Origin: Siphonodentalium dalli
Lineage: Eukaryota; Mollusca; Scaphopoda; Gadilida; Siphonodentaliidae
Reading direction: 5' to 3'
Assembly: GCA_032622095.1 (NCBI GenBank)
Contig: CP136063.1
Coordinates: 31,250,987-31,314,986, forward strand
DNA: 64,000 nt
Numbering within the stretch: position 1 is the first letter of the stretch; each line of letters opens with the position of its first letter. The translations under genes were made by a program, and so were the position numbers. Under the pieces are notes generated by a model. The model searched no databases, was not told where the DNA came from, and was given only the letters and a program-made list of their open reading frames with translations. Of this stretch, positions 51,640 through 63,430 are shown piece by piece.

Positions 51640-53010
51640 ATAATCAATAGTGGCTATCGCCCATACGAGTGTGACGTGGTTTGAATAGCTTTCAGTCATG
51701 CCAACACAAGAGAAATCAGTCAATCGCCCATACACGTGTGACGTGTACCAAAAGGCACTTAGTGAGTCCGGTTCCGTGACAAAAGATTCCACACAGGTAA
51801 TCGACCATACGAGTGTGACGTGGTTTGAATAGCCTCCAATCGTACCAACACAAGAGAAATCACACAGTCAATCTCCCATACACGTGTGACTTGTACCAAA
51901 AGGCACTTAGTGAGTCCGGTTCCGTGACAAAAGAATCCACACCGGTAATCGACCATATGCATGTGACGAGGTTCGAATATCCTTCAGTCATACCAACACA
52001 AGAGAAATCACACAGTCAATCACCCATACGCGTGTGACGTGTACCAAAAGGCACTTATATAGTCTGGTTCCGTGACAAAAGAATCCACACAGGTGATCGA
52101 CCATACGAGTGTGACGTGGTTTGAATAGCTTTGAGTCATACCAACACAAGATAAATCATACAGTCAATCGCCCATACACGTGTGACTTGTACCAAAAGGC
52201 ACTTAGTGAGTCCGGTTCCGTGACAAAATATTCCACACAAGTGATCGACCATACGAGTGTGACGTTGTTTGAATAGCCTCCAATCATACGAACACAAGAG
52301 AAATCAGTCAATCGCCCATACACGTGTGACGTGTATAAAAAGGCAGTTAGTGAGTCCGGTTCCGTGACAAAATAATATACACCGGTAATCGGCCATACGA
52401 GTGTGACGTGGTTTGAATAGCTTTCAGTTATACTATCACGAGAAATCACAGTCAATCGTCCATACACGTGTGACGTGTACCAAAAGGCAATTAGTAAGTC
52501 CGGTTCCGTGACAATAAGAATCCACACAGGTAATCGACCATACGAGTGTGACGTGGTTTGAATAGGCTCCAATCATACCAACACAAGAGAAATCTCAGTC
52601 AATCGCCCATACACGTGTGACTTGTACAAAAAGGCACTTAGTGAGTCCGGTTCTGTGACAAAAGAATCCACACAGGTGATCGACCATACGAGTGTGACGT
52701 GGTTTGAATATCCTCCAATCATACCAACGCCAGAGAAATCACACAGTCAATCGCCCATACACGTGTGACGTGTACCAGAAAGGCATTTAGTTAGTCCGGT
52801 TCCTTGCCTAAGCACATGAGAACACACATAGGTGGTCAATCATACGGGTATGCAATGTTGTTCCCAGTCTGTCCGTCAACCTGGCGATCCACACTGGTGA
52901 CCGGCCTTATGGGTGCGACGTTTGTTGGAAGAAGTTCGCCATGACCGTGAGTCTTACAATATATAAGAGAATCCACGCTGGTGACAAGATGTGTGTCTGA
53001 AGACGTTCTG
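51640..53010 (+). pseudogene. Decayed zinc-finger array, left palindrome arm
   Basis: Repeated ~155-165-bp two-finger units. In one frame they read NRPYTCDVYQKALSESGSVT (second Cys changed to Tyr, His lost). In another frame they read RPYECDVV followed by a stop. About eight units. The last fingers are better kept near 52890-52990: HTGDRPYGCDVCWKKFAMTV then KRIHAGDK. All units carry the same defects, so amplification happened after inactivation or together with it. Confidence 0.7.
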
Positions 53011-53189
53011 TAAGTACAGTAACATGGCAACATGTACATTTCCTCAAAATTGGGGGACGTGACAAAAGTATCAGTTACAACGGAAAATAGTTGGTCTATT
53101 TGTGCTCTTCTTTGGAAGAACAGCCCTATGTCAAACTTCCAATTCGCAATGTTCCTGGTGCCAAAAGGTTCAGTCTCCTTTTTGTAATT

Positions 53190-54655
53190 TTATAGTCGAT
53201 TATCAATAATGATAAATAAGTCCATTTTCTTAACGTGGTTCATTCTGATTGGCCAACTATGAAACAAAGGACGAAAGTCCAGATGTCAGGTGATTAAGAA
53301 TGTCATACAACAAGATACCGATTCTGCATAATTTCACGAGTCATTGTCCCAGTTAGAATAATATTATCATGCACGTGCTACATAATAATAAGTCAAAGAT
53401 GTTCATTCAATTTACAACTGAAATACAATCTCCTTTGGACACTTTAATAACGAGAGATAATGGTTCCTGGAATTACAAACTAAATTATTGAACATACTCA
53501 CGTCTGTTACGGGATTGTGTTATATCGTTCGAGACTTCGTGACAGCTCTAGAACCTTCAAAAGAGGGAACAGGATAACAAGAAAATCGCATACCATATCG
53601 CTGTGTAGATCCGGCCTCTTTGGGCGCTACAGTTGTAATGTTTTATCATAACATTTAATGTTCAGGCGTTATGCTGTGGTGATTCTCCATGGCGGCCAGT
53701 GGAGCCCGTGTTCCGAGCGTGTATTATACCATGTGGTAGCTATGCCTGCGATTGCATTGTTGAATGTGAGTCCTCTGCGAGTGGGAGGTGTCAACATTGG
53801 CCACAATCGCCAGTAACTGGTGTTGCCCTGAATAGGGCAGGTATGTTACGGTAAGTTGCTGGTAAGTCGAGGGCAATACTATTGGGAAGGGACTGGCATA
53901 TATTCTATTTTGTGTTATACATAATTGCTCATCAATCCCAGCGTGCACCGATGGTTTGCAGTATATCAATAAATTCATTGTCGTAATTTTGTTCTGCATT
54001 TGGTATTTAGTTTTTATTTTGGAAAGGGGTTACCACATTGCGAGCAGCGCACGGTCTGGGCGTTTATAACTAACGTAGTTGAAAATGAGGGGAGTAGTAA
54101 TTATGATCTACATTGTAGATCTAGATATCAATCATGATCGACCAGTGATATCTCAAAATAATTCACCATTGTTTTTATGTTAAGTTATCAGTCCGTGGGA
54201 CACCTCAACCTTCCCTGACTATAATACACCACTTAGTCTGACCCCAATTGATAGGTGCAACATAGCAATAGTAAATATGTATACCATATACCACTTAGTC
54301 TGACCCCAATTGATAGGTGCAACATAGCAATAGTAAATATGTATACCATCATATATTGTCTTCATGATAGAATATTGATTTCATTTATTGACCATAATAA
54401 ACAAAACAGATTCAGATAGCAGAATTGTTGATGTGGATGAGAGGCGATAAGGGATCAAGCTATACAATATTATACATATCTATTCAATAAATATAGCGTC
54501 TAAGGGGAGGTTGAGGATAAATTTGACTAATTATTATTTAACAACATCAACAACATCGTTCCATTCATTCTTAATTTTGTTATGCGTTTCATTTTGTATT
54601 GCTGTGCCTGACAATTGACAATAGAATAATTAATTGTATTCGTATATTGTGTTGA
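53190..54655. other. Palindrome spacer without a recognisable gene
   Basis: AT-rich. It includes a tandem duplication of ~62 bp (54231-54352, CACTTAGTCTGACCCCAATT twice). No supportable reading frame. Confidence 0.5.
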
Positions 54656-55069
54656 ATAAATTTTGAAAGGAGACTGAACCTTTTAGCATCAAGAACATTG
54701 AGATTTGAAAGTTTAACTTTCCCTGTATAGCGACATAATGCCACCGAATCCGTTATTTTATATACTCAATCATCAGAGTGTATGTGAACCCAATGGTTTC
54801 CATACAACACATTACTGGCTCCCGTGTTTTATAGCTGGCCACGTTTGACGTAGTTATAATACTTCGGTTATGTGACATAATTTTAATGATTGAAAATTGT
54901 TGTTAATGTCGCCTTCCAGAGACGAATCTAATAAACCAAACATTTTCTGCTGTCCCTAACGCGTCGGGTCATCTAATTTCGAGGGTACGAATATGCAATT
55001 AAAAGTGAGGCCAATAATAAATATACCAACTATTTTCCGTTGGAACTAATACATCACCTAATTTCGAGA

Positions 55070-56010
55070 AACTATATATGTCGTCATGTTACTGGACTGA
55101 CAAAACGTCTTCAGTCTTGTCTGACTCAATGTAACATCGAACTTCTTCTGACAACGGTCGCACTTGTAAGGGCATTCAATAGTGTGGGTTGTCAGGCTGA
55201 CTGGGAACAATCTTATATACTCGTAACTCGTATGATTGATCACCTATGTGTGTTCATATGCTTTGGCAGGGAAACGGACTCACTAAATGCCGTTCGGTAC
55301 ACGTCACACTTATATGGGCGATTGACTCTATAAATTATCTTCTGCTGTTAAGACTGAACGCTATTCGAACCACGTCACATGCATATGGTCGATTACGGGT
55401 GTGGATTCTTTTGTCACGGAACCGGACTCACTAAGTGCCTTTTGGTACAAGTCACACGTGTATGGGCGATTGACTATGATTTATCTTGTGTTGGTATGAC
55501 TCAAAGCTATTCAAACCACGTCACACTCGTATGGTCGATCACCTGTGTGGATTCTTTTGTCACGGAACCGGACTCTCTAAGTGCCTTTTGGTACACGTCA
55601 CACGCGTATGGGCGATTGACTGTGTGATTTCTCTTGTGTTGGTATGACTGAAGGATATTCGAACCTCGTCACATGCATATGGTCGATTACCGGTGTGGAT
55701 TCTTTTGTCACGTAACCGGACTCACTAAGTGCCTTTTGGTACAAGTCACACGTGTATGGGCGATTGGCTGTGTGATTTCTCTTGTGTTGGTACGATTGGA
55801 GGCTATTCAAACCACGTCACACTCGTATGGTCGATTACCTGTGTGGAATCTTTTGTCACGGAACCGGACTCACTAAGTGCCTTTTGGTACACGTCACACG
55901 TGTATGGGCGATTGTGTTGGCATGACTGAAAGCTATTCAAACCACGTCACACTCGTATGGGCGATAGCCACTATTGATTATCGGGTTGACTTTGTCATGA
56001 AAATCGTTCT
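55070..56010 (-). pseudogene. Decayed zinc-finger array, right palindrome arm
   Basis: Reverse-strand copy of the units at 51640-53010 with the same PYTCDLYQKALSESG and RFEYPSVIPTQEKSHS readings. About five units. Finger traces near 55240-55090 read YKCDRCQKKFDVTL. Confidence 0.7.
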
Positions 56011-56533
56011 GCGCCCGTCAAAATTTATTGAGTCAGTTTACTTCAAAAGCTGTAATTTTGTTACTTCAAAAGTGGAGACCTAGTTTTTTTACTACAAAAG
56101 CTGGCGTTTTTTACTTCAAAAGCGGAGACCTCACTTTACTACAAAAGCTGGCGATTTTATTACAAAAGTGGTGAGTTACTTCAAAAGCTGGCGTTTTTTA
56201 CTTCAAAAGTGGAGACCTACTTCAAAAGTGGTAATTACTTCAAAAGCTGGCGTAACACTGGACTATTACTCATTATGACACTGAAACTGTCCAGTCGTAT
56301 TTAGGCTGCGTGGTGGTTTATCGTTATGTGAATTGATCTGCTGAATTAAACCACAAATTCTTCCTTTGTCCGTGTTGGAATATAGCATGGAATTTGATTT
56401 GAATTATTTCAGATTTATGTAGACTGTCGCTTCACGTCGGATTATATAGTCTCCGAGACTGACCGTATCACTTACATCAAATTGTTAACTCACTCCGGCA
56501 GATTGGTGGAACAGTTATGATTTAACAGTGTTC

Positions 56534-57259
56534 AATGATCCACACCGAAGAGCAGCCGTGTCAATGTGATGTGATGTGTGCGGGAAATCAGTTACATGTA
56601 TCACTTCAAGCTACTTGGTTGAACATAAGATAAACCACATGGAAGAATATCCTTATACGTGTGAGTTGTGTGATAAATCGTTTACTGCTAAACGTAGCCT
56701 GAACGCACACAAGATGATTCACAGCGGGGATAAGCCTTACCATTGTGATATTTGCGGGAAATCATTTAATCGGTCGAACCACTTAACAGTACATAAAAGG
56801 ATTCATACTGGAGATCGCCCATATAAGTGCGATCTATGTGAGAAATCATTCACTTCTAGCAGCAGCCTGACTGCACATAAGAGAATCCACACAGGAGATC
56901 GACCATATACTTGTGAGTTGTGTGATAAATCATTCAGTATTAGGAGCAGCCTGACGACACATAAGAGGGTCCACACCGGAGATCGTCCGTATCAATGCGA
57001 TATGTGCGGAAAATCATTCAAACAATCGAGCGGTTTGTTATCACACAAGAGAACCCACACCGGAGATCAACCGAATCAATGCGATGTATGTGAACGATCA
57101 TTCTACGACCGGAGTAGCCTGACCAGACATATGAGAATCCACACCGGTGATCGTCCGTATGTATGTGATACATGCAATAAATCATTCTCTAACTCCCCCA
57201 ACCTGACGAGACATAAGAGAATTCACACTGGTGAGCGTCCATATACGTGCGATATGTAG
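56534..57259 (+). CDS. C2H2 zinc-finger protein, 8 fingers, frameshifted near the start
   Basis: The frame is open from 56570 to the TAG at 57257-57259. Fingers: [161 protein letters not shown] ninth finger stops at YTCDM. The likely start is ATG 56534 (MIHTEEQPCQCDV), but a 5-bp duplication (GTGAT, about 56566-56575) shifts the frame inside finger 1. Finger helices are all different, unlike the repetitive 34546 gene. The stop is created by the first unit of the 66-bp array that follows. Probably a DNA-binding protein, currently broken at both ends. Confidence 0.75.
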
Positions 57260-58300
57260 TCGGCCCTCTTGATGGAACACAAAAGAAGCCACACCGGTGA
57301 GCGTCCATATACGTACGATGTGTAGTTGGCCCTCTTGGTGGGACATAAGAGAATCCACACCGGTGAGCGTCCCTATACGTGCGATATGTAGTCGGCCACT
57401 TGGTGGAACATAATATAATCCACACCGGTTAGCGACCATGTGCGTGCGATATGTAGTCGGCCCTCTTGATGGAACATAAGATAATCCACACCCGTGAGCG
57501 TCCCTATACGTGCGATATATAGTCGGCCCTCTTGGTGGAACATAAGATAATCCACATCGGTGAGCGTCCATGTGCGTGCGATATATAGTCGGCCCTCTTG
57601 ATGTAACAAAAGAATTCACACTGGTGAGCGTCCCTATACGTGCGATATGTAGTCGGCCCTCTTGATGGAACACAAAAGAAGCCACACCGGTGAGCGTCCA
57701 TATACGTACGATGTGTAGTTGGCCCTCTTGGTGGAACATAAGAGAATCCACACCGGTGAGCGTCCCTATACGTGCGATATGTAGTCGGCCACTTGGTGGA
57801 ACATAATATAATCCACACCGGTGAGCGACCATGTGCGTGCGATATATAGTCGGCCCTCTTGATGGAACATAAGATAATCCACACCCGTGAGCGTCCCTAT
57901 ACGTACGATATATAGTCGGCCCTCTTGATGGAACATAAGATAATCCACATAGGTGAGCGTCCATGTGCGTGCGATATGTAGTCCGTCCACTTGATGGAAC
58001 ATAAGGGAATCCACACCGATGAGCGTCCATATACGTGCGATATGTAGTCGGTCCACTTGATGGAACATAAGGGAATCCACACCGGTGATCGACCATGTGC
58101 GTGCGATATGTAGTCGTTCCACTTGATGGAACATAAGATAATCCACACTGGTGAGCGACCATGTGCGTGTGATATGTAGTCGGCCCACTTAATGGAACAC
58201 AAGAGAATCCACCCCGGTGAGCGTCCATTTGCGTGCGATGTGTAGTCAGCCCACTTGGTGGACCATAAGAGAATCCACACCGGTGAGCGTCCATATACGT
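57227..58300 (+). repeat. ~16 copies of a 66-bp internally deleted zinc-finger unit
   Basis: GAGCGTCC recurs at about 66-bp spacing from 57232 to 58284. A unit reads GERPYTCDM-stop-SALLMEHKRIHT, 22 codons instead of 28. Compared with the intact finger at 58300 (CDMCRKSFISSSQLAVH), an 18-nt deletion joins GATATGT to AGTTCGAGCC and creates TAG. Because 66 is divisible by 3, phase is kept and the minus strand is open for 379 codons. That antisense frame is a by-product. Confidence 0.85.
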
Positions 58301-58697
58301 GCGATATGTGCAGAAAATCATTTATCAGTTCGAGCCAATTAGCTGTACATAACAGAACGTACACACGAGATAGACCGCACCAATGGGATTTATGCACGAA
58401 ACCATTCTCTCGGTCGGTCGGTATGGCGCAACATAAGATAATTTACACAGGAGATGGACCGTATCGTTGTGATATGTGTGAGATAGACCGTATCGTTGTG
58501 ATATGTGTGAGATAGACCGTATCATTGTGATATGTGTGATAAATTGTTTATTGACGAGGCATAAGGTAACCCACACCGCGATCACCTCTATAAATGTGCG
58601 CGATCACCCCTATCAATGTGATATATGTGATAAAATATTATCTCAATTTAATTATCCCATAGAGAGCCCCACACAGACTGCAGACGACACAATGTAG
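58284..58697 (+). pseudogene. Zinc fingers resuming after the 66-bp array
   Basis: CDMCRKSFISSSQLAVHNRT, WDLCTKPFSRSVGMAQHKII, then a 27-bp duplicated CDMCEIDRI patch with a stop. The last trace is CDICDKILSQFNYPIE, ending PTQTADDTM and a stop at 58697. The frame joins directly to that of 56570-57259 if the array is removed, so this is the original 3' end of that gene. Confidence 0.7.
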
Positions 58698-59075
58698 TAC
58701 ATGCTTACATCTGTGTAAGGCTCCATGTGGGTTATTTTTTTATTTCTTTTATGAAAGTTGAAAGAATAGTACAAAATTATTAAATTTGCAAAAAAAAAAT
58801 GTAAAAAATAATAACAAATAATGAAAAATTGTCAGGCCAATGCATTCTTTTATACATGCGAGGCGACCTATGGTTGACTCGCATATATAAGAGAATGCAT
58901 TTACACAGGGTAAGATAATCCAGACCAACGGTCGCCCGTATCATTGTAGCACGAAATGAGTTATCAGTGACTCGAAATAAGTGAATCCACACCAAGTTCT
59001 CACCGTGTATAGATATATGTAAAATAAGATGAGTTTATCTAATAGACAAATAATTATAGCTTTTGTGTTTTGTGC
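58698..59075. other. 3' flank of the ZNF gene
   Basis: A-rich sequence with AATAATAAC/AATAATG-type runs. Faint finger text lies near 58910-58995 (GRPYHCSTK-like) with stops. No gene. Confidence 0.45.
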
Positions 59076-60350
59076 ACGGATATAACTGAACTTTGGCTAT
59101 ACCATTGACTATATAATTGACTGAACATTTACTATACCATTGACTATAAAATTGACTGTGAACAGGTCCGACGATAAAACACAATCATAGGATTATGTTA
59201 TAACTGACTGTTAACATTGACTGTTAGTATTGGCTATACAATTGACTATAATATTGACTGAACATTGGCTATAATGTTGATTATACATTTGACTGTGAAC
59301 TACTTTGGCTATACCATTGACTATACCATTGACTGAATATTGGCTATACCATTCACTATAATATAGACTGAACACTGACTATCATATCGACTGAACGTTG
59401 GCTATACCATTGACTATAATTATCTCCTGTAAACATTGACTATAATATTGACTGAACATTGGTTATAACATTGACTATAATATTGACTGAACATTGGTTA
59501 TAACATTGACTATAATATTGACTGAACATTGGTTATACCATTGACTATAATATTGATTGTGAACATTGGCTATAACATTGACTATAATATTGACTGAACA
59601 TTGGTTATAACATTGACTATAATATTGACTGAACATTGGTTATAACATTGACTATAATATTGACTGAACATTGGCTATACCATTGACTATAATTATCTCC
59701 TGTAAACATTGACTATAATATTGACTGAACATTGGTTATAACATTGACTATAATATTGACTGAACATTGGTTATAACATTGACTATAATATTGACTGAAC
59801 ATTGGTTATACCATTGACTATAATATTGATTGTGAACATTGGCTATAACATTGACTATAATATTGACTGTGAACATTGGCTATACCATTGACTATATAAT
59901 TGACTGAGTATTGGCTGCTATACCATTGACCATAATATTGACTGAACATTGGCTACACCATTTACTATAATATTGACTGTAAACATTGGCTATACTATTG
60001 ACTGTGAACATTGGTTTTACCATTGACCATATATTGACTGTGGACATTGGCTATACAATTGACAATATAATTGACTGTGAACATTGGCTCTACTATTTAC
60101 TATAATATTGACTGTGAAGTTGTGAACATTGGCTATACCGTGGACTATAATATTGACTGTGAACATTGGCTATGCCATTGACCATAATATTGACTGTGAA
60201 TATTGGCTATGCCATTGACCATAATATTGACTGTGAATATTGGCTATGCCATTGACCATAATATTGACTGTAAACATTTGCTATACTATTGACTATAATA
60301 TTGACTGAACAGGTCCGACGATAAAACACAATCATAGGATTATGTTATAA
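59076..60350. repeat. ~35-bp minisatellite (ATTGACTATAATATTGACTGAACATTGGCTATA-type)
   Basis: The phrases TTGACTATAATATTGACTG and AACATTGGYTATAMCA alternate through the interval. A ~240-bp higher-order block around 59405-59580 is repeated at about 59680-59850. A 45-bp segment (ACAGGTCCGACGATAAAACA to ATGTTATAACTG) occurs at 59163-59208 and again at 60308-60353, bracketing the array as direct repeats. Confidence 0.85.
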
Positions 60351-60377
60351 CTGTATCATAGGGGTTTGTTGAAATGT

Positions 60378-60763
60378 CGACCTTTTATACCCCTCACAAA
60401 CGACCCTTTTATACCCCTCACAAACGACCCTTTTATACCCCTCACAAACGACCCTTTTATACCCCTCACAAACGACCCTTTTATACCCCTCACAAACGAC
60501 CCTTTTATACCCCTCACAAACGACCCTTTTATACCCCTCACAAACGACCCTTTTATACCCCTCACAAACGACCCTTTTATACCCCTCACAAACGACCCTT
60601 TTATACCCCTCACAAACGACCCTTTTATACCCCTCACAAACGACCCTTTTATACCCCTCACAAACGACCCTTTTATACCCCTCACAAACGACCCTTTTAT
60701 ACCCCTCACAAACTACCCTTTTATACCCCTCACAAACGACCCTTTTATACCCCTCACAAACGA
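60378..60763. repeat. 24-bp minisatellite, about 16 near-identical units
   Basis: Unit CGACCCTTTTATACCCCTCA then CAAA. There is almost no divergence (one variant near 60712), so it is recent or homogenised. As 24 is divisible by 3, three frames stay open (PFYTPHKR, PFIPLTND, minus GSFVRGIK). There is no start context or codon signal, so I treat it as non-coding. Confidence 0.9.
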
Positions 60764-60899
60764 CAAATGGTTACAGGGACGTACTCGTAGCTACCCACCA
60801 CCAAACAAAAGTTGACCCTCCCTAATAATACATCGGATTCAATTATTGGATTTATTATTGTGGTCGGGTCAATTTTGTTTTTTTGAGGACCACAAGTGC

Positions 60900-61050
60900 G
60901 TATGTGGGGAACCACATATTATATAGGTGTTATATTTGGGCACCTGACTAAAGATATGGGGAACCACATATTATTTGGGTGTGATATTTGTGACGAGGGA
61001 TTCACTTAGAAGAGTAGCCTCACTGTACACATGAGAATACATTCAGATAC
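60900..61050 (+). pseudogene. Zinc-finger trace and ~60-bp duplication
   Basis: TATGGGGAACCACATATTAT occurs at 60903 and again at 60955. Next, TGTGATATTTGTGACGAGGG gives CDICDEGFT-stop-KSSLTVHMRIHS, a dead finger. Confidence 0.6.
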
Positions 61051-61178
61051 AGCGATTCTCGCACTTGAGCGAACTGACTAACGGCATGGTTACACGCTGG
61101 GATAAGCAAATGCGACAGTACAATGAGACACTCACTAATGCATGTGGTAGAATCATACATATTTGAGGCAAAGGTTAA

Positions 61179-62150
61179 AGTTGGAGTATCTCTTCATACA
61201 TTACATTTTAAATAGTTCCGTAGGTACGGAATAGTACGCATGAGTTGGAAATCCCTGCCCAAAAACGCATCTATCAATTAAAATTGTTTTGATTTCGAAT
61301 AATTTATTATAAAATGAGATGATTAAATAGGACACTAATACATGCACAACAGAACACGCCGTTAAATGTGGATGGTCTCTCTGTAAACATGTATTATATA
61401 GTTCACGGGGTATAAAGTATTATATCTGAGTCGAAGACCCCTGTCCGGAAATGCTTCTATCGATTAATATTGATGTTATTTATAATATTTTCTGGTCTAC
61501 AAATATGTGGTTGTTTGGCTAGCGAACAATCGTGATTCCTGATAACAGACCAGAAATTGTATTTTGTTTTATTCTCACAAATGAACATTAATTATACTCA
61601 TAATCACTTCATAACTATCGAATAAACAATAGAATCAATCAATCTGGGACATGTGACGTTCGGTACGTAACCATAGTCATGAGCAGCCTAACGCTATCTA
61701 CCGTCATATGGTATCACCCGAATGGTATGTTCTAAAAATAGACAAATAAACGGTCTCAATAAAATATTCGAAATAAAATCAAGATTAATTGATAAAAGCC
61801 TTTTCTTTTCTGTTCATATTTATTATTTTTATATCCACGCAACTACATGTATTTCAAATTTGTTATTTAAAGAGATAATCCATCTTTAACTTGGACACTT
61901 TATTGTTCTATTTTTAGAACATACCACTCAGGTGATACCATATAAAGATAGGGATAATTATGCTATTCTGCGTACGCCAAATGTCCCAGATTGAGTGTTA
62001 AAATTGTTTCATTGTAGAGTTAATGAGTTTATTTGATGTTTAGTTCTGGCAAAATTACACAATACAATTTCCGGGTTCTCTTTACAGTAGCCACTATTGT
62101 TCGTTAGCTAAACAAATGCACCCTTTTATAACAAAATATTCGAAATATCA
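61179..62150. mobile_element. TTAA MITE with a second copy nested inside
   Basis: The outer left end AGTTGGAGTATCTC begins after TTAA (61175-61178). The inner 520-bp copy (61366-61885) is flanked by TTAA (61362-61365 and 61886-61889). The outer copy resumes with CTTGGACACTTTATTG and ends truncated near 62150. This is the same nested arrangement as at 50148. Confidence 0.8.
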
Positions 62151-62182
62151 CACGGCACAATGGTTTTAACGATCCTACGACC

Positions 62183-62569
62183 AATTTCACGATTATGTGG
62201 CGGGACAACCACGATACAGTTTAACGAAGTCGGTAGCCGAGAGGTAGCGTATTGGTCTCTCGTGCTATCGGGCCGGGGATCGCAACCTGATCAGGGTAGT
62301 CTGACAAAAATCAGAACTCGGTCAGATACCAAGTTTGTCAGGCTGAAAAGTCTCATTCGAGAGTCTCATTGTCGTGGGTGCAGTACGCTGTCCGATTGGG
62401 TGCGGACATTAATGGCCGACCCGTGTACACGCCTCGGTGTGTGCACGTTAAAGAACGCTACTGGAGTCACCACAGGGTTATAAAGTTACTCGGCCGTGGC
62501 AGCACCTGGACCAGTGCGTTTACAACCAGAATTGGTTCCTGTCCTGTAATATCTACAGATACAGATAAA
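62183..62569 (+). mobile_element. tRNA-derived SINE
   Basis: The tRNA-like head near 62225-62290 has a box A-like TAGCCGAGAGG and a box B-like GGGGATCGCAACC, resembling tRNA-Ser. A body with GTGCACGTTAAAGAACGCTA (a motif I recall from mollusc-type SINEs) follows, then an A-rich ACAGATACAGATAAAA tail. ACGAT(C/T)CTACGACC flanks both sides (62169-62182 and 62570-62583), a 14-bp target duplication with one change. About 40 bp precede the head, which is unexplained. Confidence 0.75.
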
Positions 62570-62724
62570 ACGATTCTACGACCTTATACTACGTGAATTG
62601 ATGCACCTGACAGCTCTTGATATCCTAATGAGACACTTTGATAACGAAATGAGACGAAAGATAATATATGACAATTCGTGCAAATTACACTTATACGCGC
62701 TGCTACCTGAATCGGCCAGATTTG

Positions 62725-62935
62725 AACATGCAAAGTTTTCTGTCGACCGATTGCATTTCCGGTGCTCATTTTGAAAAGGATATATGAGAACTTACAAAGC
62801 TGACGCCACTATTATAGAGACATGTGTTAAAACAGCAATGCAGCTGGTGGAACAGGTCAATAGCGGTCTTAGGCGCATACAAACTCAACTGGCGTACATA
62901 TATGCAAGAGTGAACTACTACTATGGTAACTTTTT
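62725..62935 (+). mobile_element. Transposase C-terminal fragment, plus strand
   Basis: Reads KFSVDRLHFR, then MRTYKADATI and LVEQVNSGLRRIQTQLAYI. It is a diverged copy of the minus-strand fragment that follows, in inverted orientation. Dead. Confidence 0.65.
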
Positions 62936-63430
62936 TATCGATGCACCCTTCCTCCTGTTTCGAAGCGCAAGAAATACGGCTGCGTGTACCATTAAATTGT
63001 TAGGTGGCATGTATATTAGTTGAGTTTGTATACGTCTCAGTCCGCTGTTGGCTTGTTCGACCACTTGACTGTTGATAGAGCGAACTGATGTGTCAGATTT
63101 ATATGTTTCCATATCGTAGCCAAGTGAGCACCCAATATGGCCACGCAAATGAAGACGGTCGACAAAAAATCTGCAATGACGAAATCTTGGCGGCTCAAAA
63201 ATTATCGTATATGATTGTCTTTGGAATTTTTGAAAACCTTCTCATTAAAATGTCAAAGGCTGTCTGAGGTGATTCACATGCCATCATGACCTGGAATCCA
63301 AGACAAATGCCATGTGGGCAGAACACTGAAAATAATCCTGGTGTCAGTTTGTTGTGGCTTTCTGTGAGCTTTCTACATCCAGTTGTCACAGTCTCGCCTC
63401 GTGTTCCCACATTATATTGTCCGGACCCTC
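62922..63430 (-). mobile_element. DDE-like transposase C-terminal fragment, minus strand
   Basis: From 63430: TRGETVTTGCRKLTESHNK, FCPHGICLGFQVMMACESPQ, RRFSKIPKTIIYDNF. After a frameshift near 63190 comes FFVDRLHLRGHIGCSLGYDM, then INSQVVEQANSGLRRIQTQL, with a stop near 62922. The YDN, VDR-H-GH-GC and INSQ-EQ-N blocks occur in a widespread animal transposase-like family. I believe it is RNase-H-fold, but I do not assign a superfamily. Confidence 0.65.

Larger units (their letters stand above)
51364..56256. repeat. ~4.9-kb palindrome (arms ~1.6-1.8 kb, spacer ~1.45 kb)
   Basis: The left arm (51364-53190) is mirrored by the right arm (54655-56256). Outermost are GTTACGCCAGCTTTTGAAGT and its complement. 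Next comes the CTTTTGAAGTA/ACTACAAAAG tandem block, then decayed ZNF units, then CTGAAGACGTTCTGTAAG (52999) with its mirror near 55100, then AAGGTTCAGTCTCCTTTTT (53165) with its mirror at 54668. The right arm has a ~300-bp insertion (about 54715-55020), and the two arms have different numbers of ZNF units. Confidence 0.85.

Noticed and set aside
60378..60763. Possible CRISPR array
   Set aside because: Head-to-tail repeats without spacers, in an animal genome.
60366..60815. Three long overlapping reading frames (PFYTPHKR-, PFIPLTND- and GSFVRGIK-type)
   Set aside because: They are translations of a 24-bp tandem repeat in all frames. No gene context.
62224..62300. Functional tRNA-Ser gene
   Set aside because: Only box A/B-like segments, imperfect stems, and a SINE body with an A-rich tail and flanking duplication follow.
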